The position numbers were made by a program, and so were the translations under genes. Shown here piece by piece: positions 8,744-18,872 of a DNA stretch of 64,000 nt; position 1 is the stretch's first letter; each line of letters starts with the position of its first letter. The notes beneath the pieces are model-generated. The model did not search any database. It had not been told where the DNA came from and saw only the letters and a list, made by a program, of their open reading frames with translations. This DNA is from Roseivirga ehrenbergii (GTDB lineage: Bacteria; Bacteroidota; Bacteroidia; Cytophagales; Cyclobacteriaceae): positions 179,336 to 243,335 of the forward strand of contig NZ_LQZQ01000051.1 in NCBI RefSeq assembly GCF_001593005.1, in the 5' to 3' direction.

Positions 8744-9181
8744 ATGATGAAAGCAAACCAATACAAACTACTCAGTTATAATCTTTTTGTTGTGCTATTT
8801 TTCTTGGCTAGCTGCAAATCAGCCGAAAAGAAAAATACGCCTGAGTTTACAGTGAAAAACGCTCGTGAATTTTCTCTAAATACCGAAGGGGTGAAAGAAG
8901 TAGCGCCTTCTAATATGATCAAAGATGCTATAAGGCTAAAAGGTGAGATTGAGTCAGTTAAAGGTACTTCCGATCGCGGAAATACTTATGTTTTCAAAGT
9001 TGAGGAAATTGTAAAATACGGAGCAACTTTTGCTACCGTTGCGCCAGCAGTGGGTGAAAAAATAAGTCTCGAAACCCCAGCTGATGTTCAGTTTAGCAAA
9101 GGCGATAAAGTGTTAATAGATGTATTAACTCCAATTACCAAAACAAAAGAAATGCTTAGCGCCACAATGGTTCAAAATTAA
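8744..9181 (+). CDS. Small lipoprotein of unknown function
   Basis: About 145 residues. The signal ends in a lipobox, FLASC, followed by KSAEKK. The remainder looks like one small beta-rich domain (IRLKGEIESVKG, YVFKVEEIVKYGATF, FSKGDKVLIDVLTP), an OB- or barrel-like pattern of alternating strands; I do not recognise a named family. Two ATGs in a row (8744, 8747) are both usable. It ends 6 nt before the 1,432-residue BNR protein, so the two are very probably co-transcribed, and it may help that protein's export or surface display; that last point is inference. Confidence 0.75.
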   Translation: MMKANQYKLLSYNLFVVLFFLASCKSAEKKNTPEFTVKNAREFSLNTEGVKEVAPSNMIKDAIRLKGEIESVKGTSDRGNTYVFKVEEIVKYGATFATVAPAVGEKISLETPADVQFSKGDKVLIDVLTPITKTKEMLSATMVQN

Positions 9182-9187
9182 GAAACC

Positions 9188-12100
9188 ATGAAAAACTTCT
9201 GGAAAGCCGGACTCCTAGTAGTTGTATTGTCTGTAGCTGCCTTCTTTATTTTTAAGAATGATGACCAATGGCATACTGCAGAGTACCGCCAATCATTGGT
9301 GTTTGAGTCAATCCCAGATTCGCTTCAAGTGGAGGATGAAGAAGCTGAGTTTGAGAATCCAATCAAAAGGCTTGAGTTTGAATATGAAATGCTTGCCAAT
9401 CCTATCACCGGCAAAATCCCTATAGGCATAAGAGAAAAAGAACTGAGTTTTGCCAAAACACAAAATCGGTTGTCGGACTTAAATATTCGAATGCAAGCAA
9501 GTGGTACTAGTCAAAGTCAGGCGTCATCATTTGTGAGCAGGGGGCCTTTTAATATAGGAGGAAGAACCCGCGCACTGGGAATAGATATATCAAATGAAAA
9601 TGTGATTTTGGCAGGTGGAGTTTCGGGTGGTTTGTGGCGATCGGCAGACGCTGGACAAACATGGAACAGAACTTCAACCGTAATGCAGCTACCTGCTGTT
9701 TCAGCTTTGGTTCAAGATCAACGTGAAGGAAATACCAATACTTGGTTTTACTCCGCAGGTGAGTTTTTCGGAAACTCGGCCTCTGTTACGGGGGCTTTTT
9801 ACCTAGGAGATGGGATTTTTAAATCTACCGATGGAGGATTATCATGGGCGGTTATTCCCACTACAACCCAAAACGATAATACTGATTTAGGTGACTTTGG
9901 TTTGGTAGGGGAAATAGTAATAGATAATTCGAATACTGATGTTCGTGAAATGTATGCGGCTCGATTGGGGAATATAGTGAGAACTACTGACGACTTTGCT
10001 ACTTATACCCCCGTTTTAGGAGCTAATAACACAGGTTTTTCCTATACTGATTTGGCCATTTCTAGTTCTGGCGTATTAATAGCAACCATCGCTAATAATG
10101 TGAATAATGGCCCCAATGCTCAGGAAGGGATTTACAAATCTGATGACGGACTAACTTGGATTAATATCAATCCGCCATCTGGTTTGCCGAGTTCATACGA
10201 AAGAATTGAAGTAGCATTTGACCCGCAAAATGAGGACGTTTTTTATGCTGTGGGCACTAGCTTCTTACTTAAACATACCATCAGTACCGGAGAATGGGTG
10301 AGCCTGACGGGTAATTTGGGTATTTCTTCAGATTCAGGACAAGGGCATAATACCCAAGGCGGCTATAATCTGGTAATGAAAGTTCACCCTTCGAGTTCAG
10401 ATACTATTTTTATTGGTGGAACAAATCTTTTACGTAGTACTTCTGGTTTTAGGCTAAGTTCTGATAGAGTGAATATTGGTGGTTATCGTGAAGATAACAA
10501 TTCGAATAACTTCCCGAAGTACAATAACCACCACCCCGATATTCATGCTTTAGTGTTTTACCCTTCAGATCCTAATAAAATGCTCTCTGGCTCGGATGGT
10601 GGGGTTCACCTTACGCTAAATAATAGTGCGGCTGGTAGTAGTAGCCCAGTAACGTGGCAGTCTTTGAACAATGGCTACCTTACCACACAAATTTATGCTA
10701 TTGATGCTTATAGATTTAATAGAGGAGAAGAACTTTTGATTGCAGGAATGCAGGATAATGGAACTTGGGGAGCAAATGAAAATCTATCAAATACCAATTG
10801 GGTTGAAATTTTTGGTGGTGATGGTTCATATAATGGGATTACTTATAACTCATTGTATGTTTCTGCTCAAGAAGGGCAACTGAGAAGGTTTGAACTGAAT
10901 ACTGAAAGCAACAGCTATGAATACAAAGGAGATATTTCTCCGACTACCAATGAAGATGACTTTTTATTCATCAATCCATTTATTTATGATCCCGTAAATC
11001 AAGATAGGATGTACGTGGGGGCGAGAGGCCGGGTGTTTTATACCAACGATATACGCCAAAACCCAGGAGATGGAGATTGGATAGAAATTTCAATGGGTGC
11101 GTCAAGAGTGAATGACTTTGTATCGGCACTTGCTGCTTCTATCGAACCTGAAGGGGTACTTTATTTCGGTACCAGAAATGGAAAGATATTTAAGGTGGCT
11201 GATGTAAATACTGATTTAGCAGCGGTAGAAATCACTGGAGCTAATTTGCCAATTGGAGCTATCACAAGTCTAGCTGTCGATCCAACTGATGCAAATAAAG
11301 TATTCGCTACTTTCGGAAATTACGGAATTATCAGTGTTTGGATGAGTAATGATGGGGGCCAAACTTGGGCTTCAATTTCTGGTAATTTAGAAGAAAATGC
11401 TAACGGATCGGGTGGCGGTCCTTCGGTACGATATATTGAAATAATGCCGAATGGAGCTTCACCAATCTATTTTGTAGGTACTTCCTTAGGGCTTTATAAA
11501 ACCTCTGTTTTGGATGGTGATAACACTGTTTGGACACAAGAGGCATCAGATATTATCGGTAATTCAATAGTAAGCATGATTAAAGTTCGCCCATTAGATG
11601 GACAAGTATTAGTGGGAACCCATGGTAATGGTGTTTTTCAAGCCAGTTACGATGTAGCTTTCTCACCAAATATTAACTATTCAATCGATTACTCAATTCA
11701 AGAAGCAACACTCAGAGGGCCGGTCTCATATACATCAGGGGCGGGATTTGCCTATCAATGGATTAAAGATGATCAGGACATTACTGGAGCAACGAGTTCT
11801 GAGTTACAGGTTACAACATCTGGAGTATATAAACTTAGGGTTAGTGATCAGTTGGGGCCAGTGGCGGTGTCGAATGCAATTAATATCAGTTTAGATAAAA
11901 CTGCGCCAGTGGTAAACTCCATTGTGAGACTAAACCCAACGCAAGAACAAATAGAAACAACAGAGGTGAGTTTTCAAATTACTTTCGATGAAGCAGTACA
12001 AGGGTTGTCAACTTCATCATTTGAATTGGCAGGAACGGCATCGGCCAGCATCGCATCTGTTACTTCAGTGTCTGCTAAAGTTTACAATATTCAGGTAGAC

Positions 12101-13486
12101 AATATCAGTGGAACAGGGCTTTTGGATTTGAATATCAAATCAGAATCTGGAATTACCGATTTGTTCCAAAATGCGTTTGCCGGTTCAATATTAAGTGAAG
12201 AGACATATACAATTCTTGACTTAACAGAACCTAGAGCAAGCATAGCAAGATCGCAACCTACGTCTGAAGAAACCTACAGAACAGAGGTTGTATTTGCTGT
12301 AGATTTCAATGAACCTGTGAAGAATGTAGGAGTAGAAGATTTTGAGTTGTCCTCTAGTTCTATTTCTGCAAATATCGACAGAGTTACATCCAGTTCTTCT
12401 TCCAACTATTTGGTGTTTGTAAATGGTTATTCTGCCGATGGGCTTGTAAACCTAGATTTCAAAGCAACTACCGATATTCAAGATGAAGCCAACAATGCTT
12501 TTGATGCAAACCTTATTTCAGAAGAGACTTTTACGATCAACTCCGCATTGGCACCAACCGCTACAATTAAGCGCAATGCACCAACAGTAGCTTCAATCAA
12601 TCGTCCAGATGTGGTCTTCGTGGTTGAATTCTCAGAAGATGTAAGCAATGTTGATATTACTGATTTTGAATTGAGTTCTACAAGTATTCAGGCCACAATA
12701 GCAGAAGTAACAGAAGATTCACCGAGCAAATATTTTGTTAAGGTAAATCAGTTTTCAACAGAAGGCTTAATAGACCTCGATTTTACTAGCACTACAGGAA
12801 TTGAAAATAATGGAGGGAACGTATTTGTCGGAGGTATTACAGAGGAAGAAACTTATACAGTCGATTTTTCAGTGGGGCCAAGTGCAAGTATTACAAGAAA
12901 ATCTCCTTTGTTAGAAACTACCAACCTGACAGAAGTTACCTTTGAAATTACTTTTTCTGAAGGAGTAACAAATGTTGATTTAAGTGACTTCGAGTTGTCA
13001 TCAACATCGGTAACAGCAGTGATTCAAGGTGTGTTTTCAAGCGTTTCAAATACCAGTTACTTGGTAATAATTGAAGATATTGAATCTGACGGCTTGGTGG
13101 ATTTGGATATTAAACCTTCCCACAATATTGAAAATGCTGATGGCAACCGATTTAATGGAAATTTTGCGCTAGATGAAACCTACACCATTGAAAATATTAT
13201 TACCGGAATTGATGATGTGCTGATAAATGATTTGAACATTACAGTACAGGAGAACCCCTCTTCAGGTGTTTTTAGAATTAAGTTGAATGCAGATATTCCT
13301 TTAGGCTTCAGTTATTCTATTACAGACAGCCAAGGGGCTAAAGTTTTGGAAGGGAAAAAGGACAGTTACTTCATGGATGAAGTGATGATGTTGGATTTGA
13401 GCGCTGTGTCAAACGGTGTATACGTGTTAAGAGTGGAGACTAAATATGGATTTATTAGTGCAAAACTCTTGAAACAACAACGATAA
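9188..13486 (+). CDS. BNR/sortilin-like repeat protein with Ig-like repeats and T9SS sorting domain
   Basis: 1,432 residues. An N-terminal hydrophobic segment (about 6-23) serves for Sec export. Residues about 110-830 are beta-propeller material of the VPS10/BNR type, with Asp-box motifs SADAGQTW, STDGGLSW and SNDGGQTW. An Ig-like domain (about 840-900, YQWIKDDQDITGAT) follows, then four homologous repeats of about 108 residues starting near 905, 1014, 1122 and 1229, each carrying the pattern V-x-F-x-I-x-F-S/D-E-x-V and D-F-E-L-S-S. The last 80 residues (ENPSSGVFRIKLN to LLKQQR) are a type A T9SS sorting domain, so the protein is moved across the outer membrane and anchored or released. No catalytic motif is obvious; binding to glycans or proteins is likely. 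A shorter paralogue follows. Confidence 0.88.
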   Translation: MKNFWKAGLLVVVLSVAAFFIFKNDDQWHTAEYRQSLVFESIPDSLQVEDEEAEFENPIKRLEFEYEMLANPITGKIPIGIREKELSFAKTQNRLSDLNIRMQASGTSQSQASSFVSRGPFNIGGRTRALGIDISNENVILAGGVSGGLWRSADAGQTWNRTSTVMQLPAVSALVQDQREGNTNTWFYSAGEFFGNSASVTGAFYLGDGIFKSTDGGLSWAVIPTTTQNDNTDLGDFGLVGEIVIDNSNTDVREMYAARLGNIVRTTDDFATYTPVLGANNTGFSYTDLAISSSGVLIATIANNVNNGPNAQEGIYKSDDGLTWININPPSGLPSSYERIEVAFDPQNEDVFYAVGTSFLLKHTISTGEWVSLTGNLGISSDSGQGHNTQGGYNLVMKVHPSSSDTIFIGGTNLLRSTSGFRLSSDRVNIGGYREDNNSNNFPKYNNHHPDIHALVFYPSDPNKMLSGSDGGVHLTLNNSAAGSSSPVTWQSLNNGYLTTQIYAIDAYRFNRGEELLIAGMQDNGTWGANENLSNTNWVEIFGGDGSYNGITYNSLYVSAQEGQLRRFELNTESNSYEYKGDISPTTNEDDFLFINPFIYDPVNQDRMYVGARGRVFYTNDIRQNPGDGDWIEISMGASRVNDFVSALAASIEPEGVLYFGTRNGKIFKVADVNTDLAAVEITGANLPIGAITSLAVDPTDANKVFATFGNYGIISVWMSNDGGQTWASISGNLEENANGSGGGPSVRYIEIMPNGASPIYFVGTSLGLYKTSVLDGDNTVWTQEASDIIGNSIVSMIKVRPLDGQVLVGTHGNGVFQASYDVAFSPNINYSIDYSIQEATLRGPVSYTSGAGFAYQWIKDDQDITGATSSELQVTTSGVYKLRVSDQLGPVAVSNAINISLDKTAPVVNSIVRLNPTQEQIETTEVSFQITFDEAVQGLSTSSFELAGTASASIASVTSVSAKVYNIQVDNISGTGLLDLNIKSESGITDLFQNAFAGSILSEETYTILDLTEPRASIARSQPTSEETYRTEVVFAVDFNEPVKNVGVEDFELSSSSISANIDRVTSSSSSNYLVFVNGYSADGLVNLDFKATTDIQDEANNAFDANLISEETFTINSALAPTATIKRNAPTVASINRPDVVFVVEFSEDVSNVDITDFELSSTSIQATIAEVTEDSPSKYFVKVNQFSTEGLIDLDFTSTTGIENNGGNVFVGGITEEETYTVDFSVGPSASITRKSPLLETTNLTEVTFEITFSEGVTNVDLSDFELSSTSVTAVIQGVFSSVSNTSYLVIIEDIESDGLVDLDIKPSHNIENADGNRFNGNFALDETYTIENIITGIDDVLINDLNITVQENPSSGVFRIKLNADIPLGFSYSITDSQGAKVLEGKKDSYFMDEVMMLDLSAVSNGVYVLRVETKYGFISAKLLKQQR

Positions 13487-13609
13487 AATATATCTTTAGT
13501 ATTCGTCAGAAAAACCGTTTTTCGGAATTACTTCTATTTGGAAAGTAGATAATCCACTAGTAGGTCTAAAAACGTAGATCAAAACAGAAATACCTTAAAC
13601 TACACTTAT

Positions 13610-16579
13610 ATGAAAAAGACTAGATTGCGAAACTTGGGAGTTGTGGGGGCGATCGTAGTGCTGTTTTTAATGTACTTCGAGTACCAATCATTTAGGTCTT
13701 TCAAAGTAAATACTGAGCCTCAATTTACCATTAATCAGAACGAAGGTTTAAATGAGGAGGCTGAAGCCGAATCGGAAAACCCTCAGAAAAGACTGGCCTA
13801 TGAAATGGATATGCTCAAAGATCCATCAACAGGCAAAATACCTTTCGACATTCGTCATAAAGAATTATCCTATGTTCGAGAGTTGAATCAAATTGAAAGA
13901 ATTAATATCAGGTCTTCTGCGGCAGGTATTTCTCAAACTAACGCATCTCCATTTGTTAATTTTGGGCCATTCAATATTGGAGGCAGAACCAGAGCTTTAG
14001 CCATTGATGTTACTGATGAAAATATTCTTATTGCGGGAGGAATTTCTGGTGGTGTTTGGAGAAGTACTGATCAAGGTGCTACATGGACTCGCACTACAAA
14101 TTTCGATCAAATCCCTTCCGTTACTACTATTGTTCAAGATAAAAGAGCTGGGAAAACAGCAAATTGGTATTATGCCACAGGTGAGAATATTGGCAACTCA
14201 GTTTCTGAAACAGGGGCATTCTACTTAGGAGATGGTATTTATAAATCCACTGACGGTGGAGTTTCGTGGAGTTTACTAGAAGGCACAGCAACTAATTCTA
14301 TTACGACCTTAGGAAAGTTTAGCTTGGTGAATAAGATCGCTATTGACTATTCAAACCAAACAGAAACAGAGATTTACGTAGCTGGTCTAAGTAAGATTTA
14401 TAGAACTCTAGACGATTTTCAAACGGTGACGACAGTATTAGGCCTTCCCAACACAGGTGTTGGAAACTCTGCTGATATAGCCATAGCAACTGATGGGACG
14501 GTAATTGCCAGTATTCCCAATAAGTCGAGCAATGGAACAAACCCGGAAGAAGGAATTTTCATCTCTCCAGATGGTATTACTTGGACATCGATAACCCTAC
14601 CTGCAGGGTGGCCATCTACTTTCAGAAGAGTAGAATTGGCTTTTGATCCGCATGATGAAAATTTCTTTTATGCCTTAGGAGAAACCTTCTTCTACAAATA
14701 TGATAGAAGTACTTCGACTTGGACTACCCTAACAGACAATATTAATGTAAATGAGGAGTCAGTTCAAGGTTTTGACGCACAGGGCGGATATAACCTTGAA
14801 GTAGCCGTACACCCAGGAAATCAAAATACAGTTTATGTAGGCGGAACAAACCTGTTAAGGTCTCCAAATGGTTTCACTACAGCAACTGATAGGAAGCATA
14901 TTGGTGGGTATACAGGCACTGGAACTGCTGGCCCCTACACAAATCATCACCCAGATATTCATACACTTTCATTCTTACCTTCTGACGCTAAAAAAATGTT
15001 TACTGGATCAGACGGTGGAATTCATAAAACGAATGATAATACTGCCAGTACAGTGGTTTGGAGTTCTCTTAATAATGGTTACGTCACTTCTCAGTTTTAT
15101 ACGGTAGACCTTTATCGCGGTGATCGTGGTGATAATCAAATTATAGGAGGTATGCAGGATAACGGAACTTGGGCACTTTTTCAAAATGATCCTACAAGTT
15201 CATGGATACAAGCGTATGGCGGTGATGGAGCTTTTTCTGCAATAAGTTATAATGCTTTGTATGCTTCGGCACAAGAAGGACAAATGGGAAGATTTGAGCT
15301 TGTAGACAACACTTACCAGGCCTCAGAAAATATTTCGCCAAGTGATGACGATGAAGAGTTTTTATTCATTAATCCATTTATTGTTGATAGGGTTAATCAA
15401 GATCGTATGTATGTCGCGGCAAAGGGTAAAATTTATTACACCTATGATATTAGAGAAAACCCTGGAAAAGGAGAATGGGAAGAGATTAACGGTACGGGTA
15501 TTACTAGCCAACCAGTTTCTGCTTTAGCTACTTCAGTACAACCTGAAGGTGTACTTTATTTCGGAACAACTACTGGAAGGCTTCAGAAAATTTCCAATAC
15601 AAAAGAAATTACAACTGTCGAGAATATCTCAGCAAGTAATTTACCTCAGAACGCTTCGATTACTAGTATAGCTGTTGACCCGAGAGATGCAAGTCGAGTG
15701 TTTGTTACATTTGGAAATTACGGGATAATAAGTGTTTGGATGTCGGAAGACGGGGGGCAAACATGGGCTTCTATTTCTGGAAATTTGGAAGAAAACGCTA
15801 ACGGCAGTGGAAATGGTTCATCTGTTCGTTCAATCGAAATTTTGCCAAACGGCACTTCCGGAGAAAAGGTGTTTGTGGGTACTTCTACTGGCTTGTATAT
15901 GACTAGTAGCTTAAATGGAGCAAGCACGGTATGGACGCAGCAAGCCCCTAATATTATAGGGAACAGCATTGTAAACATGGTGAAAGTAAGGCCGATAGAC
16001 GGCAAGGTAATCGCAGCAACTCATGGTAGTGGTGTGTTTGTTGGATACTATGACACAGGCTTTAACCCAGAGATTAATTATTCTATGACGGGCGAGAATA
16101 GTGCCGTATTACGTGCCAATCAATCCTACAATACAGGTGAAGGATTTGGCTTTAAGTGGTTTAAAGATGGTGAAGTGATTACTGGGCAAACAGGTGCTGA
16201 ACTGGTAGTAACTGCAACAGGTACTTATAAGTGCGAAGTAACAGATCAATTAGGGCCGGTAGCCTTTACAAATGAGGTGTCTTTTGATTTTGATGTAGTG
16301 GCAAGTATCGATGATCCTCTTCAAGTGGATGCTCAGGTTAGCCCAAATCCATCCAACGGTGTTTTTAATGTAAACTTAGATGCTGCATACACAACTGGAT
16401 TTGATTATTCTATAGTGAGTAGCAATGGCAATCAAGTAGTGACAGGCAAGAAGGAATTCTATAATACAGAAGAGAGGTTCCAAGTAAACTTGAGTTCAAT
16501 GCCTGATGGTTTGTATATCTTAAATGTGAATAATGACAAACGCAGGGATGTAATTAAGCTATTGAAACAAACGAATTAA
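13610..16579 (+). CDS. BNR/sortilin-like repeat protein with T9SS sorting domain (paralogue)
   Basis: 989 residues, clearly a duplicate of the preceding gene: shared phrases include FNIGGRTRAL, FGNYGIISVW and GGQTWASISGNLEENANGS. Layout: N-terminal membrane/signal segment (about 10-24), BNR propeller region (about 110-820, Asp boxes STDQGATW, STDGGVSW, SEDGGQTW), one Ig-like domain (about 829-890, FKWFKDGEVITGQTG) and a T9SS type A sorting domain (about 909-989, VSPNPSNGVFNVNL to LLKQTN). It lacks the four Ig-like repeats that its neighbour carries between the Ig domain and the sorting domain. It is followed by a strong terminator. The gap of 123 nt from the first copy contains no clear promoter, so joint transcription is plausible. 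Confidence 0.88.
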   Translation: MKKTRLRNLGVVGAIVVLFLMYFEYQSFRSFKVNTEPQFTINQNEGLNEEAEAESENPQKRLAYEMDMLKDPSTGKIPFDIRHKELSYVRELNQIERINIRSSAAGISQTNASPFVNFGPFNIGGRTRALAIDVTDENILIAGGISGGVWRSTDQGATWTRTTNFDQIPSVTTIVQDKRAGKTANWYYATGENIGNSVSETGAFYLGDGIYKSTDGGVSWSLLEGTATNSITTLGKFSLVNKIAIDYSNQTETEIYVAGLSKIYRTLDDFQTVTTVLGLPNTGVGNSADIAIATDGTVIASIPNKSSNGTNPEEGIFISPDGITWTSITLPAGWPSTFRRVELAFDPHDENFFYALGETFFYKYDRSTSTWTTLTDNINVNEESVQGFDAQGGYNLEVAVHPGNQNTVYVGGTNLLRSPNGFTTATDRKHIGGYTGTGTAGPYTNHHPDIHTLSFLPSDAKKMFTGSDGGIHKTNDNTASTVVWSSLNNGYVTSQFYTVDLYRGDRGDNQIIGGMQDNGTWALFQNDPTSSWIQAYGGDGAFSAISYNALYASAQEGQMGRFELVDNTYQASENISPSDDDEEFLFINPFIVDRVNQDRMYVAAKGKIYYTYDIRENPGKGEWEEINGTGITSQPVSALATSVQPEGVLYFGTTTGRLQKISNTKEITTVENISASNLPQNASITSIAVDPRDASRVFVTFGNYGIISVWMSEDGGQTWASISGNLEENANGSGNGSSVRSIEILPNGTSGEKVFVGTSTGLYMTSSLNGASTVWTQQAPNIIGNSIVNMVKVRPIDGKVIAATHGSGVFVGYYDTGFNPEINYSMTGENSAVLRANQSYNTGEGFGFKWFKDGEVITGQTGAELVVTATGTYKCEVTDQLGPVAFTNEVSFDFDVVASIDDPLQVDAQVSPNPSNGVFNVNLDAAYTTGFDYSIVSSNGNQVVTGKKEFYNTEERFQVNLSSMPDGLYILNVNNDKRRDVIKLLKQTN

Positions 16580-16600
16580 GAAAACTTAAAGAGAATATTG

Positions 16601-16637
16601 AAACGGCTGTGATTGAGAAATTACAGCCGTTTTTTTT
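16601..16637 (+). terminator. Intrinsic terminator of the BNR operon
   Basis: AAACGGCTGT (16601-16610) pairs perfectly with ACAGCCGTTT (16623-16632) across a 12-nt loop, followed by eight T in total. It lies 22 nt after the stop of the 989-residue protein and just before the end of convergent fthC. Confidence 0.9.
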
Positions 16638-16640
16638 GTT

Positions 16641-17210
16641 TTAGAACGAATATATTCTGTGATGTGAAATGCAATAATCTAACGGAATATCATGCGGTTC
16701 TGAATAAGGAATATGATCCAAAGGAGGGCTGATCGCTAAGCCGACTTTGATCATATCATTACTCGCTTGCGAGAAGAATTTATCATAAAAACCACCGCCA
16801 TAGCCAATTCTAAAGCCCTTTCGGTCAAAGCTAATTAAGGGCACGAATACTACATCAAGGTCAGTTATATCGAAGTGATTTTCGCCATCAGGTTCAGTAA
16901 CGCCAAAACTTCCTTTAAGCAGTTTGGTGGAGGTGGTGAATGCAAGGTGCTCTAATTGCTTCGTTTTTCCATTCACCCTTGGCAGTACAACTTGAAACTC
17001 AGGCTGGTCAATGAGTCTCTCAAAAAGTGGAAAGGTGTTGACTTCACGCTGTTTTATAAGCGGAAGGAAAAGGTGGATATTTTTGAACTGTCGTTCTGTA
17101 ATGAGTTTCAATGCTTGTTCACAAACCAATGCCGATCGGAGTGCATGTTCTTCTTGCGTAAGTGTTTTACGCTTCTCTAAGAACACTTCTCTGAGCACTT
17201 GTTTAGTCAT
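16641..17210 (-). CDS. fthC: 5-formyltetrahydrofolate cyclo-ligase
   Basis: 189 residues. The enzyme uses ATP to convert 5-formyl-THF into 5,10-methenyl-THF, rescuing a dead-end folate. Seen: N-terminal basic helix KQVLREVFLEKRKTL, and the diagnostic nucleotide/folate motif RIGYGGGFYDKFF near residues 135-148, preceded by DVVFVPLISFDRKG. The start overlaps the bshC stop by 4 nt (ATGA), so translation is coupled to bshC. Confidence 0.95.
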   Translation of the reverse strand: MTKQVLREVFLEKRKTLTQEEHALRSALVCEQALKLITERQFKNIHLFLPLIKQREVNTFPLFERLIDQPEFQVVLPRVNGKTKQLEHLAFTTSTKLLKGSFGVTEPDGENHFDITDLDVVFVPLISFDRKGFRIGYGGGFYDKFFSQASNDMIKVGLAISPPLDHIPYSEPHDIPLDYCISHHRIYSF

Positions 17211-18790
17211 GAGCCGGCAATCAAGTGAAACTGGTAATCGAAGGCATCTAGGCTATCTAAACAGTTCTGAATAAATGCAGGGTCGCTAAGGTAGAAGTTT
17301 AAGAAGTTGTCTTTTCGCTCTTGAGGGCTTCCGCCAGGGAATAAACTTTCCTTAATGGCCGAAATACGGTTCACTAAAACCTCCTGATTTCGTTTTTCGG
17401 CTTTCAGTAACTTCTTCTCAATTTTTTGAATAGAATTCTCTGCCCTTTTCTGTTCAGCGGCTACTAACTTCTCAAGCGTGGTATCAATTGGTTTGGCAAC
17501 ACTTAAAACCTCTGCAAAAATAGATTTCAGATGCTCCAACTCTTGATTTAGACTCAGTTGATTCGTGGTATTCTCCTTTACTTTCTCCTGAGTCAAGGCT
17601 TCTTCTGGTTTGAAGATGTCTTCGAAGCTCAGTCCTGACTTTTCAATTTTGCGCTGAATGTTAGGAGTAACAACTCCAGCAAAATTCCGCGGCATTAGCA
17701 TCGGGAAAGGTGTTTTGAAATGCGTGAAAACTTCTTTCAATTGAAGCCAATATACCAATTCTGATGGGCCACCGACATAAGCCAAATTTGGCAAAATCAT
17801 TTCCTGATATAGCGGCCTTAAAACCACATTTGGACTGAAGCGTTCAGGATGGTTTTCTATCTCTGCTCGTAATTCGCTTTCTGAAAAACGGATTTCGGTA
17901 TCAAGTACATGAAATACACCATCTTCCTTTACTATACGTGAGCGTATGTGTTCTTTTAAATAGAAGAAGTTGATCTCTCTTGGGAACACCTGTGTTTTAT
18001 AACCTGCTTTATCCAGCTGTGCCGAAGTTTCGGTAACAAGGTCATTGGCTGAATGCTTGAATATATCGTCAAACATCACAGGCTTGAGTATATTTTTAAG
18101 CTCAGTATTATCTGCGTCAATTATCACTAAACCTTCATCACCAAAAAGTGCATTTACATAATGTCTTCCTGCTTCGGCTAGGGTGTTTCTCTTCAAATAA
18201 GCTTCCTTGAAAAAATCAGGTAGGCTAATAATCTCATCAAAAATTGGCTTGAGCGATTTTGGGTCAAAGCGTCCAACGGCTCCTGTTTGATCAGTTTTCC
18301 AACTGAATTTCTTACCATTAAAACGGAAGTAGCTAATTTCTTCAAAGTCATGATCTTCAGAAGCCATCCAATAAACAGGCACGAAATCGTAAGCTGGATA
18401 TTGCTTCTTCAAAGCTTTACAGGCATTTATTACGGTCACTATTTTATAAATAAAATAAAGTGGGCCCGTGAAAATATTCAGCTGATGACCCGTAGTGACA
18501 GTAAAAGTGGTTCCCGCTTTTAGAAGTTCTATATTCTGTACTGTGGCTTCGCTTAACTCAAATTCATCGTATTGCTTTTGCAATACTTTCGATAGAACCG
18601 CTCGGTTTTCATTGCTGAAGTGCTTCTCTTCAATCTGAAGCTTAAAGTTTTCAATGCTTGGTAAACGATTATAGAAGCTGGTTAATGCTTCTTTTCCTTC
18701 TATATAATCTAAAAATGACCTTGAAAAGCTGTTCGTTTTATTGAAAGGTATTTTGCTCAATAGTACTTGCGATAGTTCGGAAACAGCCAT
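17207..18790 (-). CDS. bshC: Bacillithiol synthase BshC (cysteine-adding enzyme)
   Basis: 527 residues, normal length. BshC joins cysteine to glucosaminyl-malate in the last step of bacillithiol synthesis. Family hallmarks are VTTGHQLNIFTGPLYFIYK (about 97-115), VYWMASEDHDFEEI (about 138-151) and the C-terminal coiled coil (about 420-490) that holds the dimer. LPNLAYVGGPSELVYWLQLK near residue 335-355 belongs to the second Rossmann part. Its stop overlaps the fthC start. Together with ytxJ this shows the organism makes and uses bacillithiol as its low-molecular-weight thiol. Confidence 0.95.
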   Translation of the reverse strand: MAVSELSQVLLSKIPFNKTNSFSRSFLDYIEGKEALTSFYNRLPSIENFKLQIEEKHFSNENRAVLSKVLQKQYDEFELSEATVQNIELLKAGTTFTVTTGHQLNIFTGPLYFIYKIVTVINACKALKKQYPAYDFVPVYWMASEDHDFEEISYFRFNGKKFSWKTDQTGAVGRFDPKSLKPIFDEIISLPDFFKEAYLKRNTLAEAGRHYVNALFGDEGLVIIDADNTELKNILKPVMFDDIFKHSANDLVTETSAQLDKAGYKTQVFPREINFFYLKEHIRSRIVKEDGVFHVLDTEIRFSESELRAEIENHPERFSPNVVLRPLYQEMILPNLAYVGGPSELVYWLQLKEVFTHFKTPFPMLMPRNFAGVVTPNIQRKIEKSGLSFEDIFKPEEALTQEKVKENTTNQLSLNQELEHLKSIFAEVLSVAKPIDTTLEKLVAAEQKRAENSIQKIEKKLLKAEKRNQEVLVNRISAIKESLFPGGSPQERKDNFLNFYLSDPAFIQNCLDSLDAFDYQFHLIAGS

Positions 18791-18872
18791 AGTCGTTTGT
18801 TACAAAGGGTTTTGATTGTTAGATCAGCCTCGACAGCAATTCAATCTAATGCAGCATAAACATGAAAAGTGC

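Noticed and set aside
13505..13530. Hairpin GAAAAAC-C-GTTTTTC after the first BNR gene
   Set aside because: Seven weak pairs and no T-run; not enough to call a terminator.
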